Shown here: positions 7,120 through 14,981 of the stretch, piece by piece
How the letters are laid out: each line of letters starts with the position of its first letter
Numbering within the stretch: the stretch's first letter is position 1
Assembly (NCBI GenBank): GCA_045577615.1
Contig: JAZNIT010000010.1
Location: 1-24,891 of the forward strand
Source: RGIG2206 sp045577615
GTDB lineage: Bacteria > Bacillota > Clostridia > Oscillospirales > Acutalibacteraceae
DNA: 24,891 nt
Reading direction: 5' to 3'
Translations under genes and position numbers: made by a program
The notes under the pieces: generated by a model
What the model saw: only the letters and a program-made list of their open reading frames with translations
The model's database searches: none
What the model was told of the DNA's origin: nothing

Positions 7120-7989
7120 TTGTCTTTCATTTCAACTAAAGGATTGACCTACGTTTATGGGCAGGGAACTCCCTTTGTAAAACAGGCAATCACGGATGTA
7201 AATATTGATATTGATTTGAATACTACTTATGCGCTGATTGGTCATACAGGATCAGGTAAGTCAACCCTTGTACAGCACCTTAACGGCCTTATTAAGCCTA
7301 CATCAGGTCAGGTGTTTGTTGACGGTGTTGATATTTGGTCAAGCAATAAGAATATTCGCGATGTTCGTTTTCAGGTAGGTCTGGTGTTTCAATACCCCGA
7401 ATATCAGTTGTTTGATGAAACAGTTGCCAAGGATATAGCTTTTGGACCGCGAAATCTTAAACTTGATGAAACCGAAATTAACCGCAGGGTAGAGTGGGCA
7501 GCCAATGTAGTCGGTCTCAAACCCTCATTGCTTGAAAAATCACCATTTGATCTTTCAGGCGGTGAAAAGCGTCGCGCTGCAATTGCAGGTGTGCTCGCTA
7601 TGAAGCCTAAAGTTTTGGTGCTTGATGAGCCTACAGCAGGTCTTGACCCTAAAGGCCGCGACAGTTTGCTCGCTTGCATCAAGGATTATCGCGAACAAAG
7701 CGGTGCAGCTATTGTATTTGTTTCACACTCAATGGAGGATGTTGCAAAGGTAGCTGATAATGTAATTGTTATGAATAAAGGAAATGTTGAATTGAGTGGA
7801 GATACGCGAAGCGTATTTTCTCACTATGACAAGCTGACTGAAATTGGCTTGAATGTTCCTTCAATAACACGCATTATGTATGCGCTTAAAGCGAGAGGCC
7901 TTGACTTGCCCGATAACGTTTTAACAGTAGAAGAAGCTAAACAGGCCATCATTCGCCTTGTAAAAAACGGGGGTGATGTTAATGCTTGA
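7120..7989 (+). CDS. ecfA2: Energy-coupling factor transporter ATPase 2
   Basis: This is the second ECF ATPase, 289 aa, pairing with EcfA1 in a heterodimer. Walker A is GHTGSGKST, the Q-loop LVFQYPEYQLF, the signature LSGGEKRR (the E-K-R-R form typical of EcfA2), and Walker B VLVLDEPTAGLDP. It starts with TTG, preceded by a good GGAGGAAG site (7109-7116). The last eight bases overlap ecfT. Confidence 0.94.
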   Translation: MSFISTKGLTYVYGQGTPFVKQAITDVNIDIDLNTTYALIGHTGSGKSTLVQHLNGLIKPTSGQVFVDGVDIWSSNKNIRDVRFQVGLVFQYPEYQLFDETVAKDIAFGPRNLKLDETEINRRVEWAANVVGLKPSLLEKSPFDLSGGEKRRAAIAGVLAMKPKVLVLDEPTAGLDPKGRDSLLACIKDYREQSGAAIVFVSHSMEDVAKVADNVIVMNKGNVELSGDTRSVFSHYDKLTEIGLNVPSITRIMYALKARGLDLPDNVLTVEEAKQAIIRLVKNGGDVNA

Positions 7990-8797
7990 GAATGTTACAA
8001 TCGGTCAATATTTTCCTACAAACTCAGTATTGCATCGTCTTGATCCTCGAATTAAGATCGTTTTGACCATTGTTTTCATCGTCGCGGTTTTTCTTGCCGA
8101 ATCTTTTTTGATATTGGGTATTTGTGCTGCGATGGTGCTCTCATTGGCATTTATATCAAAGGTTAAAATTACAACCTATTTTAAAATGTTGAAATCAATA
8201 TGGTTTGTGATTTTGCTTACATCAATTTTAAACATCTTTTATATTAAGGGCGAAACAGCACTATTCTCTTGGTGGATTTTTACTGTGTATCCCGAAGGTA
8301 TAACGAGGGCAATTTTTATAGCCGTCAGAATTTGCTTGCTGATAATGATCAGCTCGCTTTTGACCTATACCACATCACCTACAGAGCTTACCGATGCAAT
8401 TGAGCGTTTGCTTTCACCACTCAGATTTATAGGACTTGGCGAAGCAGTTCACATTCTCGCAATGATGACGTCTATAGCTCTCAGGTTTATACCTATTTTG
8501 ATTGAAGAAACCGATAAGATTATGTCTGCACAAAAGGCGAGAGGCTCTAATCTTGACTCGGGCGGAATGATGCAAAAAATTAAGGCTATGCTGCCTATAT
8601 TGATCCCCCTTATAATTTCGGCAACCCGCAGAGCCTATGACCTGGCAGAAGCAATGGAGTGCAGATGCTATCAAGGCGGAAAGGGAAGAACCAAGCTTAA
8701 ACAAATGCGTTTAGCAGTTCGAGATTATGTTGCGCTTTTCATTTCGCTGTGTTTTGTTTTAGTAGTTATTGCAGGCAGAATTTGGAGTATTGTATGA
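7982..8797 (+). CDS. ecfT: Energy-coupling factor transporter transmembrane protein EcfT
   Basis: This membrane scaffold (271 aa, about five to six helices) couples the two ATPases to interchangeable S-components. The first coupling helix is intact (SAQKARGSNLDSGG). The second reads AMECRCYQGG, where most EcfT proteins have A-R-G or a close variant; the arginine is kept but the flanking residues are both cysteine. The ATG at 7982 is chosen because GGGGGTG (7969-7975) is six bases upstream; start codons at 7973 and 7976 lie within or next to that site. No S-component gene is in the window, as expected for a group II (shared) module. Confidence 0.92.
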   Translation: MLENVTIGQYFPTNSVLHRLDPRIKIVLTIVFIVAVFLAESFLILGICAAMVLSLAFISKVKITTYFKMLKSIWFVILLTSILNIFYIKGETALFSWWIFTVYPEGITRAIFIAVRICLLIMISSLLTYTTSPTELTDAIERLLSPLRFIGLGEAVHILAMMTSIALRFIPILIEETDKIMSAQKARGSNLDSGGMMQKIKAMLPILIPLIISATRRAYDLAEAMECRCYQGGKGRTKLKQMRLAVRDYVALFISLCFVLVVIAGRIWSIV

Positions 8798-9528
8798 GAC
8801 GATTGCTTTTTACAATCAAATATGATGGCACCAATTATCATGGATGGCAGGTTCAGCCTAATGGCATAACTGTGCAAGAGTGTGTTCAAGTAGCATTGCA
8901 ATCGGTGACGAATGAAAAATGCTCTGTTACCGGATGTAGCAGAACCGATTCAGGTGTGCATGCAAATATGTTTTGCTTTCACACCGATACCGACAGTTCA
9001 ATTCCGACCGAACGCTTTACAATGGCATTAAACTCTGCTTTACCTGATGATATAGTTGCGATTGATTGTAAAGAAGTATCGAGCGATTTCCACGCTCGAT
9101 ATGATTGCAAGGGTAAAACATATGTGTACAAGCTTTATGATGGATATTTGCGAGAACCTTTTTTGAATGGTTATGCCTACCATCATAAAGGTGCCCTTGA
9201 TGCCACACTTATGAATAATGCTGCTAAGCTGTTTGTTGGCGAGCACGATTTTATTGGCTTTTGCTCTGTCGGCTCATCTGTGCAGGATACTGTAAGATGT
9301 ATCAGCGATTGTTCTGTTAAGCGCGACGGTCGCAATATAGAGGTTAGCATTACCGCTAACGGTTTCCTTTATAATATGGTTAGAATTATTGTCGGCACGC
9401 TTATTGAGGTTTCTGATGGCAGAATCTCTGTGGATGATATACCCAATATAATTGATAGCAAAAAGCGTGATATGGCAGGCCAGACTGCTGCCGCTCACGG
9501 CCTTTATTTAGATAAGGTTTATTATTAA
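8794..9528 (+). CDS. truA: tRNA pseudouridine(38-40) synthase TruA
   Basis: TruA converts uridines 38-40 in the anticodon arm of many tRNAs to pseudouridine. At 244 aa it has normal length. The catalytic Asp52 lies in GCSRTDSGVHA, and the family segments YDGTNYHGWQ and NGFLYNMVRIIVGTL are clear. The ATG at 8794 overlaps the ecfT stop (ATGA), with GGAG about six bases upstream; an in-frame ATG at 8749 inside ecfT is rejected. The ecfA1-ecfA2-ecfT-truA order is the one widely conserved in Firmicutes. Confidence 0.96.
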   Translation: MRRLLFTIKYDGTNYHGWQVQPNGITVQECVQVALQSVTNEKCSVTGCSRTDSGVHANMFCFHTDTDSSIPTERFTMALNSALPDDIVAIDCKEVSSDFHARYDCKGKTYVYKLYDGYLREPFLNGYAYHHKGALDATLMNNAAKLFVGEHDFIGFCSVGSSVQDTVRCISDCSVKRDGRNIEVSITANGFLYNMVRIIVGTLIEVSDGRISVDDIPNIIDSKKRDMAGQTAAAHGLYLDKVYY

Positions 9529-9544
9529 TTACGGAGGTGATATA

Positions 9545-10852
9545 ATGGGCTATGAAAGAAGAAAGTCGCCTAAAATCAAGGTTAAGCGCAAGGACGATGA
9601 TATTGTCGTTGAAAAAATCGAGATGAAAAAGCGCAAATCTCCTGCGCGAAAAAATGCTTCTAAAACCAATAGAACTGAAAAAAAGGTAAAAACCGACAAA
9701 CCTGCTAAGGATACATCGCTTCACATTCTTAAAGGTGGTCTTTGGAACGGCAAAAACAAAAAACGCAGCTCATTTATCACAGCTTGTGTTGCAGGTGTTA
9801 TAATAATTTCTATAATTGTTATGCAGTTAGTAACACCAACAGGTATTGTTGAGTGGTCACAAAATATGTTTTCAACCTGGGGCAGTGGCGGCGGATTGCC
9901 CATTGCCATCAGTGGCGATAACGTGCGTGATATGGTGTCTCGAAGCGATAGCATTTTTGTAGTAACCGATTCTCATATGTATGCTTTTAATTCAAGCGGC
10001 AAGCAGATAACCTCTGTTCAGCATGGATATTCAGAACCTGTTTTTGATATATCTGCTGCCCGTACTCTTATTTATGACCGTGGAAGCTATGGACTCAGAG
10101 TTGATGCGCTTTACACCAATATAATTAATACACAGCTTAATGAAGAGATTATTACAGCTGATATATGTAATAAAGGTTATGTTGCGGTAGCTACTCAAAG
10201 CACCGATTATACTGCTCAGGTTACCGTATATGATAAGAGCTTTGAAAGCGTATTTCGTTGGTCTTCACCGGACGGGTATGTAAGTTGCGTTGAAATGTCT
10301 AATAACGGTAAATATCTTGCTGTATGCACTGTTACCGGCAAAAACGGCGACTATTGCAGTAACGTTAACATTTTTAATGTTTCTAACGGTCATCGCGTTT
10401 TGAATAAGCAAATTTTAGGAACTATGTATGTTTCAGCGTCATCGAATTCAAAAACACTTACGCTTTCAGGTACGGACTCGGTTATTTGTCTTAAGTGGGA
10501 CGGATCCGATGTGTCATCATATGAGTATTATAATCTTGAACTTGTGAATATGGATTATAATAGTCGTAACGTTTTTGTATATCATCCGGATGGTGACGAA
10601 AGACAATATGAGGTTTGTGTGCTTGATAAGAACGGAAAAGGGCTTGCATCTTTTTCTGTAACCGGTAGCGTTTCAAAAATTTGTGCTGATAAAAAGTATG
10701 TTTATGCTTATAACAACGGCGTTGTGCATAAATACAATTATGAAGGACAATTGCAGAACGATTTTTCAGTAGGTTTTGAATATGTATTTATATCACCTTT
10801 TAAAAATAAGGCTGTAATTGCTTCTGATATGAAACTGTCATATATTAAATAA
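9545..10852 (+). CDS. DUF5711-like membrane-anchored propeller protein, function unknown
   Basis: The 435-aa protein begins with a strongly basic, Lys/Arg-rich cytoplasmic tail (residues 1-75). One membrane helix (about 76-97, SSFITACVAGVIIISIIVMQ) follows, then a long outside domain. The outer part has repeated short beta-strand units (for example IFVVTDSHMYAFNSSGKQI and YVAVATQSTDYTAQVTVYDKS), which suggests a WD40/PQQ-like beta-propeller. It resembles the DUF5711 family of Clostridia from memory; no search was possible. The GGAGGTG site (9533-9539) is strong. The basic tail and transmembrane layout are also seen in envelope-assembly proteins, but a role cannot be assigned. Confidence 0.72.
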   Translation: MGYERRKSPKIKVKRKDDDIVVEKIEMKKRKSPARKNASKTNRTEKKVKTDKPAKDTSLHILKGGLWNGKNKKRSSFITACVAGVIIISIIVMQLVTPTGIVEWSQNMFSTWGSGGGLPIAISGDNVRDMVSRSDSIFVVTDSHMYAFNSSGKQITSVQHGYSEPVFDISAARTLIYDRGSYGLRVDALYTNIINTQLNEEIITADICNKGYVAVATQSTDYTAQVTVYDKSFESVFRWSSPDGYVSCVEMSNNGKYLAVCTVTGKNGDYCSNVNIFNVSNGHRVLNKQILGTMYVSASSNSKTLTLSGTDSVICLKWDGSDVSSYEYYNLELVNMDYNSRNVFVYHPDGDERQYEVCVLDKNGKGLASFSVTGSVSKICADKKYVYAYNNGVVHKYNYEGQLQNDFSVGFEYVFISPFKNKAVIASDMKLSYIK

Positions 10853-10866
10853 AGGCGGTGAAATGA

Positions 10867-11544
10867 TTGGCTTTAATTCTTGATGTTGTTGCGGTAGCAT
10901 TGATTGTTCTGTTTGCTGTGATTGGCTATAAGGCAGGTTTTGTTAAAACCATTATCGAGCTGTTAGGTTGGATAGCTGTGCTTTTATTTGCTTCGGTTAT
11001 TGCCAATCAGGTGTCTGCATTAATTTTTGACGGATTATTGCTCGAGCCTATAAAAAAAGCTATCAACGAGTCTGTTGTTGAGTTTGGTACTAATGGTATT
11101 GATGAGTATTTTGATGGTTTGCCCGGATATCTAACCAACATATTCGATGCATTTAACATCAATGCACAGTCTGTATCTGCCGCTGCAGGCTTGGATGATA
11201 TAGCTGAGAATATTGCTAATCAATTGCGCTCACCAATTATATCGTTAATTAGTTTTATTTTAAATGTTGTAATGTTTGTTTTAGGCATAATTTTGGTTAA
11301 AATATTAGCAAGACTATGTCATACAATTGTTTCTAAGCTTCCGCTTGTTTCAAGTCTTAACAGCGGCCTTGGTTTTATTACAGGCGCTGTAAAGGGCTTT
11401 ATAATAACCCTTGTTGTTGCTTGGATTTTCACATTTGTCGTGATGTTTGCCGGTAGTTTGTTTGGCATTACTTACGAAATGCTGGATGAAACACAGGTAA
11501 TAAGCTTTTTGAATCAAATGAATCCTCTTATAAATAATGGCTGA
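10867..11544 (+). CDS. CvpA-family membrane protein
   Basis: The 225-aa protein has about four hydrophobic segments and the N-terminal CvpA-type pattern LDVVAVALIVLFAVIGYKAG followed by FVKTIIELLGW. A loop containing an amphipathic stretch (residues about 58-105) separates the second and third helices. CvpA proteins are linked to envelope homeostasis in other bacteria, but the mechanism is poorly known. The start is TTG at 10867, supported by GGCGGTG (10854-10860). An ATG four bases upstream is out of frame and would encode only six residues. It follows the DUF5711-like gene by 14 bases. Confidence 0.8.
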   Translation: MALILDVVAVALIVLFAVIGYKAGFVKTIIELLGWIAVLLFASVIANQVSALIFDGLLLEPIKKAINESVVEFGTNGIDEYFDGLPGYLTNIFDAFNINAQSVSAAAGLDDIAENIANQLRSPIISLISFILNVVMFVLGIILVKILARLCHTIVSKLPLVSSLNSGLGFITGAVKGFIITLVVAWIFTFVVMFAGSLFGITYEMLDETQVISFLNQMNPLINNG

Positions 11545-11559
11545 TGGTGGTAAATTTTA

Positions 11560-12150
11560 ATGAATAGCAAAAAAATCTTTACTGTACCTAATATATTGTC
11601 AATGATACGCATAATGCTTGTGCCTGTTATTGCATGGATGTATTTTGATAAATCTATCTATAATAACTATTTGGTCGCTTTAATTTTGGTTTTTCTTTCT
11701 GCGGCAACCGATATTTTGGATGGATATATTGCCCGCAAATTCAATATGATTACCGATTTAGGCAAGATACTTGATCCTATTGCTGATAAATTGACTCAAT
11801 TTGTTGTTGTGTTCTGCCTTGCTTGTGATCACCCCCTTATGATAACCGTTGCCGCGATTATATTTGCGAAAGAAATAATGATGCTTATTGGTGCAGTTAT
11901 TTTTGTAAAGCAGGGCAATGAGACTCCGTATGCCCGTTGGTGGGGCAAGCTTACAACCGTTGTTTTATATGCAACTATTCTTTTATATATACTGTCTTCG
12001 TTCCTTGATACTGTATTACCCGAGTGGTTGAGCATAACCGCTATTTCGCTGTGTATTGCTTGCTTGATGTTCTCATTTTTGAACTATGCACTTGTATTTA
12101 TTGATTCAAGAAAAAGCAAGGATGTTTCACAAATAAACGATACTAAATAA
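11560..12150 (+). CDS. pgsA: CDP-diacylglycerol--glycerol-3-phosphate 3-phosphatidyltransferase
   Basis: This enzyme makes phosphatidylglycerophosphate, the first committed step to phosphatidylglycerol and cardiolipin, in the membrane. The CDP-alcohol phosphotransferase motif D-G-x2-A-R-x8-G-x3-D-x3-D is complete (from DGYIAR to LDPIADK, about residues 51-73). Several membrane helices follow, and the 196-aa length is usual. The ribosome binding site is weak (GGTGG nine bases upstream), consistent with coupling to the upstream gene. Phosphatidylserine synthase is the other family possibility, but MNSKKIFTVPNILSMIRI is typical of PgsA. Confidence 0.92.
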   Translation: MNSKKIFTVPNILSMIRIMLVPVIAWMYFDKSIYNNYLVALILVFLSAATDILDGYIARKFNMITDLGKILDPIADKLTQFVVVFCLACDHPLMITVAAIIFAKEIMMLIGAVIFVKQGNETPYARWWGKLTTVVLYATILLYILSSFLDTVLPEWLSITAISLCIACLMFSFLNYALVFIDSRKSKDVSQINDTK

Positions 12151-12172
12151 ATTTTACTAAGGAAGCTATTTT

Positions 12173-14485
12173 ATGATGAATCTATGCGTTAGATGTAAAC
12201 AAAGACCTGCTATGGTTTTTATATCTAAAATTGAAGGTGACAATACCAAGCACGAAGGACTTTGCATTAAATGTGCCAGAGAGCTTAATATTCCTCAAGT
12301 CACTGATATGCTTAAAAATTTCAATATTTCTGAAGAAGAGCTTGATTCCATGACTGAACAGTTTATGGAAAGTATGACTGCTATGATGGAGCAACAAGGC
12401 GAAGATGGCGAGATGCTTGCTGACGGCGATTTTGAAGCAGGCGGCGCTCAAGCATTTCCTTTTTTAAATCAGCTTTTTGGTAATATAATGGGCGGTCAAC
12501 AGTCTCAGCAGCCTAATGCTGACGGAGCTGCTCCTCAAGCCGACAAAAAGGACAGAAAGAAAGAGAAAAGCAAGCGCAAATATCTTGAATTGTACTGTAC
12601 CGATTTGACCAAACGCGCTAAAAAAGGCGAGCTTGATATAATCGTAGGCAGAGATAAAGAGTTGGATCGAGTAATTCAGATTATGTCCCGCCGCTCAAAG
12701 AACAATCCTTGCCTTATTGGTGAACCGGGTGTAGGTAAAACAGCGATAGCAGAAGCTCTTGCACAACGTATAGCCGGTGGCAAGGTGCCTGCAAGACTTA
12801 TGGATAAAGAAATCCATTTGTTGGATTTAACAGCTTTGGTTGCCGGTACACAGTTCAGAGGACAGTTTGAAGCTCGTGTAAAAGGCCTTATTGATGAGGT
12901 TAAAAAAGAGGGCAAAATCATACTCTTTATTGATGAAGTTCATAATATGGTTGGCGCAGGTGATTCTGCCGAAGGCTCAATGAATGCTGCAAACATATTA
13001 AAGCCCGCTTTATCTCGCGGCGAAATTCAGGTTATCGGCGCAACTACCTTTAAGGAGTATCGCAAGTATATTGAAAAGGATGCAGCTTTAGAACGTCGTT
13101 TCCAACCTGTTGTTATTGAAGAGCCCTCTGTTGCTGATGCTATTGAGGTTATCAAGGGCATAAAGGGTTACTATGAAACATATCATAGCGTAACTGTTGA
13201 CGAGGAAATCGTTAACCTTTCTGTTAAGCTGTCAGAGCGTTATATTAACGATCGCTTTTTGCCCGATAAGGCAATTGATTTGCTTGATGAAGCCTGCGCT
13301 ACGGCAAGCTTAAGAAATAAGTCAATCGACGATTTGATTTTTGCCAACAAGGAATTGGCTGATCTTAAAGTTCGTGAGGATGAACTTACTGCTGACGCTG
13401 AAACGGTAGATTATGAGAAGATAGCTAATGTCCGTTCTGAGATTGCCCGTGTTACAGAAAAGGTTAATGCACTGGGTGAAAAGGCATCTCTTGAGAACAA
13501 GGTTACTTTTGATGACTTGGCAAATGTTATTGAGCTTTGGACCGGTGTTCCTGCTTCAAAGATTAAAGAGAGCAACTATGTAAAGCTGTCTGCTCTTGAA
13601 GGCAATATTAAATCTAAAATTATTGGACAAGACGAAGCAGTTGAAGAGATTTGCGCTGCCGTTCGTCGTTCTAGAGTACAGATTAGTCCTCATCGCAAAC
13701 CGGCATCCTTTATATTTGTTGGACCCACAGGTGTTGGTAAAACTCAGCTTGTTAAAGAATTGGCCAACGAACTTTTCGATACCCCTGAAACGCTTATCAG
13801 GCTTGATATGTCTGAATATATGGAGAAGCACGCTGTATCTAGAATCATCGGTGCCCCTCCCGGATACGTGGGTTATGATGAGGCTGGACAGTTGACTGAA
13901 AAAGTGCGCAGAAAACCTTATTCTGTGCTGCTCTTTGATGAGATTGAAAAGGCACATCCCGATGTTCTTAACATTTTGCTTCAGATACTTGATGACGGCA
14001 GGATAACCGACGCACAGGGCAGAAATGTCAACTTCGAGAACACCATTATCGTTATGACTTCTAATGCAGGCAGTGACGAAAAAGGTGGATCTATGGGCTT
14101 CGGAAAGACTGACACCGAAATGGTAAAGGAAAAGGTTATTAAGGCGCTTGAGGGATTCCTACGCCCCGAGTTTTTAGGCCGTGTTGACGAGGTAGTAGTT
14201 TTCTCTCCTTTGAGCAATGACAGCCTTATCAAGATCGCTTCTTTAATGCTTGATGAGCTTAAACCCGTACTTAAGGAAAAGGGAATAGAGTTCAAATTCA
14301 CCTCAAAAGCTTCCGAAAAACTTGCCGAATTAGCAGGCGGTGGCAAGAGGGGAGCACGTGATCTTCGCCGAGTAATACGTAAGTCGGTCGAGGATAAAAT
14401 TGCCGCAAAGCTTATAGAAAACAGTCTTATTGTAGGTATTTCTGTCGATTGTAAAAACGGTGAGATTGTGGTTGATTCTATTTAA
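12173..14485 (+). CDS. clpE: ClpE-like Clp ATPase with N-terminal zinc finger
   Basis: This Hsp100 unfoldase (770 aa) feeds proteins to ClpP. An N-terminal four-cysteine zinc finger (Cys5, Cys8, Cys31, Cys34) marks the ClpE type; the double Clp_N repeat of ClpC is absent. A linker of about 100 residues precedes nucleotide-binding domain 1 (Walker A GEPGVGKT at 183-190; Walker B ILFIDEVHN). A short coiled-coil region of the UVR type follows (about 390-445), then domain 2 (Walker A GPTGVGKT at 517-524; Walker B VLLFDEIEKAH). The SMGFGK segment fits the hydrophobic loop that docks on ClpP. AAGGAAG (12159-12165) supports the ATG at 12173. It is 22 bases behind pgsA, with no promoter or CtsR-type operator visible between. 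Confidence 0.92.
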   Translation: MMNLCVRCKQRPAMVFISKIEGDNTKHEGLCIKCARELNIPQVTDMLKNFNISEEELDSMTEQFMESMTAMMEQQGEDGEMLADGDFEAGGAQAFPFLNQLFGNIMGGQQSQQPNADGAAPQADKKDRKKEKSKRKYLELYCTDLTKRAKKGELDIIVGRDKELDRVIQIMSRRSKNNPCLIGEPGVGKTAIAEALAQRIAGGKVPARLMDKEIHLLDLTALVAGTQFRGQFEARVKGLIDEVKKEGKIILFIDEVHNMVGAGDSAEGSMNAANILKPALSRGEIQVIGATTFKEYRKYIEKDAALERRFQPVVIEEPSVADAIEVIKGIKGYYETYHSVTVDEEIVNLSVKLSERYINDRFLPDKAIDLLDEACATASLRNKSIDDLIFANKELADLKVREDELTADAETVDYEKIANVRSEIARVTEKVNALGEKASLENKVTFDDLANVIELWTGVPASKIKESNYVKLSALEGNIKSKIIGQDEAVEEICAAVRRSRVQISPHRKPASFIFVGPTGVGKTQLVKELANELFDTPETLIRLDMSEYMEKHAVSRIIGAPPGYVGYDEAGQLTEKVRRKPYSVLLFDEIEKAHPDVLNILLQILDDGRITDAQGRNVNFENTIIVMTSNAGSDEKGGSMGFGKTDTEMVKEKVIKALEGFLRPEFLGRVDEVVVFSPLSNDSLIKIASLMLDELKPVLKEKGIEFKFTSKASEKLAELAGGGKRGARDLRRVIRKSVEDKIAAKLIENSLIVGISVDCKNGEIVVDSI

Positions 14486-14507
14486 TAAGCTTTTTTTGCA
14501 AAAGCAC

Positions 14508-14537
14508 TTGACAACCCGACGGGAGTTGTGATAAAAT
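14508..14537 (+). promoter_or_regulatory. Promoter of tRNA-Gly
   Basis: A consensus -35 TTGACA (14508-14513) and -10 TAAAAT (14532-14537) with an 18-bp spacer. The tRNA begins 20 bases after the -10. Confidence 0.75.
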
Positions 14538-14548
14538 AACTCCCGTCG
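14517..14548. repeat. Perfect 11-bp inverted repeat enclosing the tRNA-Gly -10 box
   Basis: CGACGGGAGTT (14517-14527) and AACTCCCGTCG (14538-14548) are exact complements around a 10-base AT-rich loop holding the -10 element. There is no T-run on either side, so it is not a standard terminator for clpE. It could be an operator, a cruciform, or a transcript-end hairpin for read-through from clpE. Confidence 0.6.
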
Positions 14549-14556
14549 TAACACTT

Positions 14557-14630
14557 GCGGGTGTAGTTCAATGGTAGAATGTCAGCCTTCCAAGCTGAAC
14601 ACGTGGGTTCGATTCCCATCACCCGCTCCA
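14557..14630 (+). tRNA. tRNA-Gly (anticodon UCC)
   Basis: A complete cloverleaf of 74 bases including an encoded CCA. The acceptor arms are GCGGGTG (14557-14563) and CACCCGC (14620-14626), with discriminator T and CCA at 14628-14630. The anticodon loop is CTTCCAA, giving anticodon TCC (reads GGA and GGG). The T-arm contains GGTTCGATTCC. It has its own promoter and terminator, so it is independent of clpE. Confidence 0.97.
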
Positions 14631-14660
14631 AAGCCTTGCTGATGCAAGGCTTTTGTTTTT
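14631..14660 (+). terminator. Terminator of tRNA-Gly
   Basis: A hairpin with 9-bp arms (AAGCCTTGC, 14631-14639; GCAAGGCTT, 14644-14652), a TGAT loop, and a TTTTGTTTTTT tail. Confidence 0.9.
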
Positions 14661-14687
14661 TAGCAAAATATAACTGTTGTTTTCGTC

Positions 14688-14716
14688 TTGACAAAGTGGC
14701 GAAAATTTGGTATATT
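14688..14716 (+). promoter_or_regulatory. Promoter of the T-box-controlled metYA operon
   Basis: TTGACA (14688-14693) and TATATT (14711-14716) with a 17-bp spacer. The T-box leader begins immediately after. Confidence 0.85.
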
Positions 14717-14717
14717 A

Positions 14718-14969
14718 AGCGAAAGGCTATGACGAAGAGGGCGATTTTACCGTTGCTTTCAGAGAGCTGATGTTTGGTGAAAATCAGCAAAATGGTAATA
14801 TCAATGCCTATGGCTTCTGAGCTTTCGTTCCGATATGTAGGGGCGAGCGTATTGCTGCGTTAAAGCATAAGGTTTATATGAACCTGAGTGGCAGTTTACT
14901 GCAATTTGAGTGGTACCGCGGGAGTTTATCTCGTCTCAAGTCGTTCTTGGGGCGAGTTTATTTATTTTT
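14718..14969 (+). ncRNA. T-box leader, predicted tRNA-Met sensing
   Basis: This leader senses uncharged tRNA and lets transcription continue into the downstream genes. Stem I is closed by AGCGAAAG (14718-14725) with CTTTCGTT (14822-14829), and its distal hairpin is GCTGAT/ATCAGC (14766-14788). The T-box motif GAGTGGTACCGCGG is at 14908-14921. A likely specifier codon is ATG at 14804-14806; a second ATG at 14810-14812 is a less likely alternative. In the UGGN bulge N is T14914, which pairs with discriminator A, as in tRNA-Met. This argues against tRNA-Cys, whose discriminator is U. The downstream genes make homocysteine, which agrees with methionine control. Confidence 0.92.
14930..14969 (+). 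terminator. T-box regulatory terminator
   Basis: Arms CTCGTCTCAAG (14930-14940) and CTTGGGGCGAG (14946-14956) pair over 11 bp with two G-U pairs, followed by a TTTATTTATTTTT tract. The 5' arm can instead pair with the GGGAG after the T-box motif to form the antiterminator. Confidence 0.88.
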
Positions 14970-14981
14970 GGAGGTTATATT

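Noticed and set aside
14579..14770. Plus-strand 63-codon frame starting inside tRNA-Gly
   Set aside because: It runs through the tRNA, its terminator and the next promoter, with no ribosome binding site.
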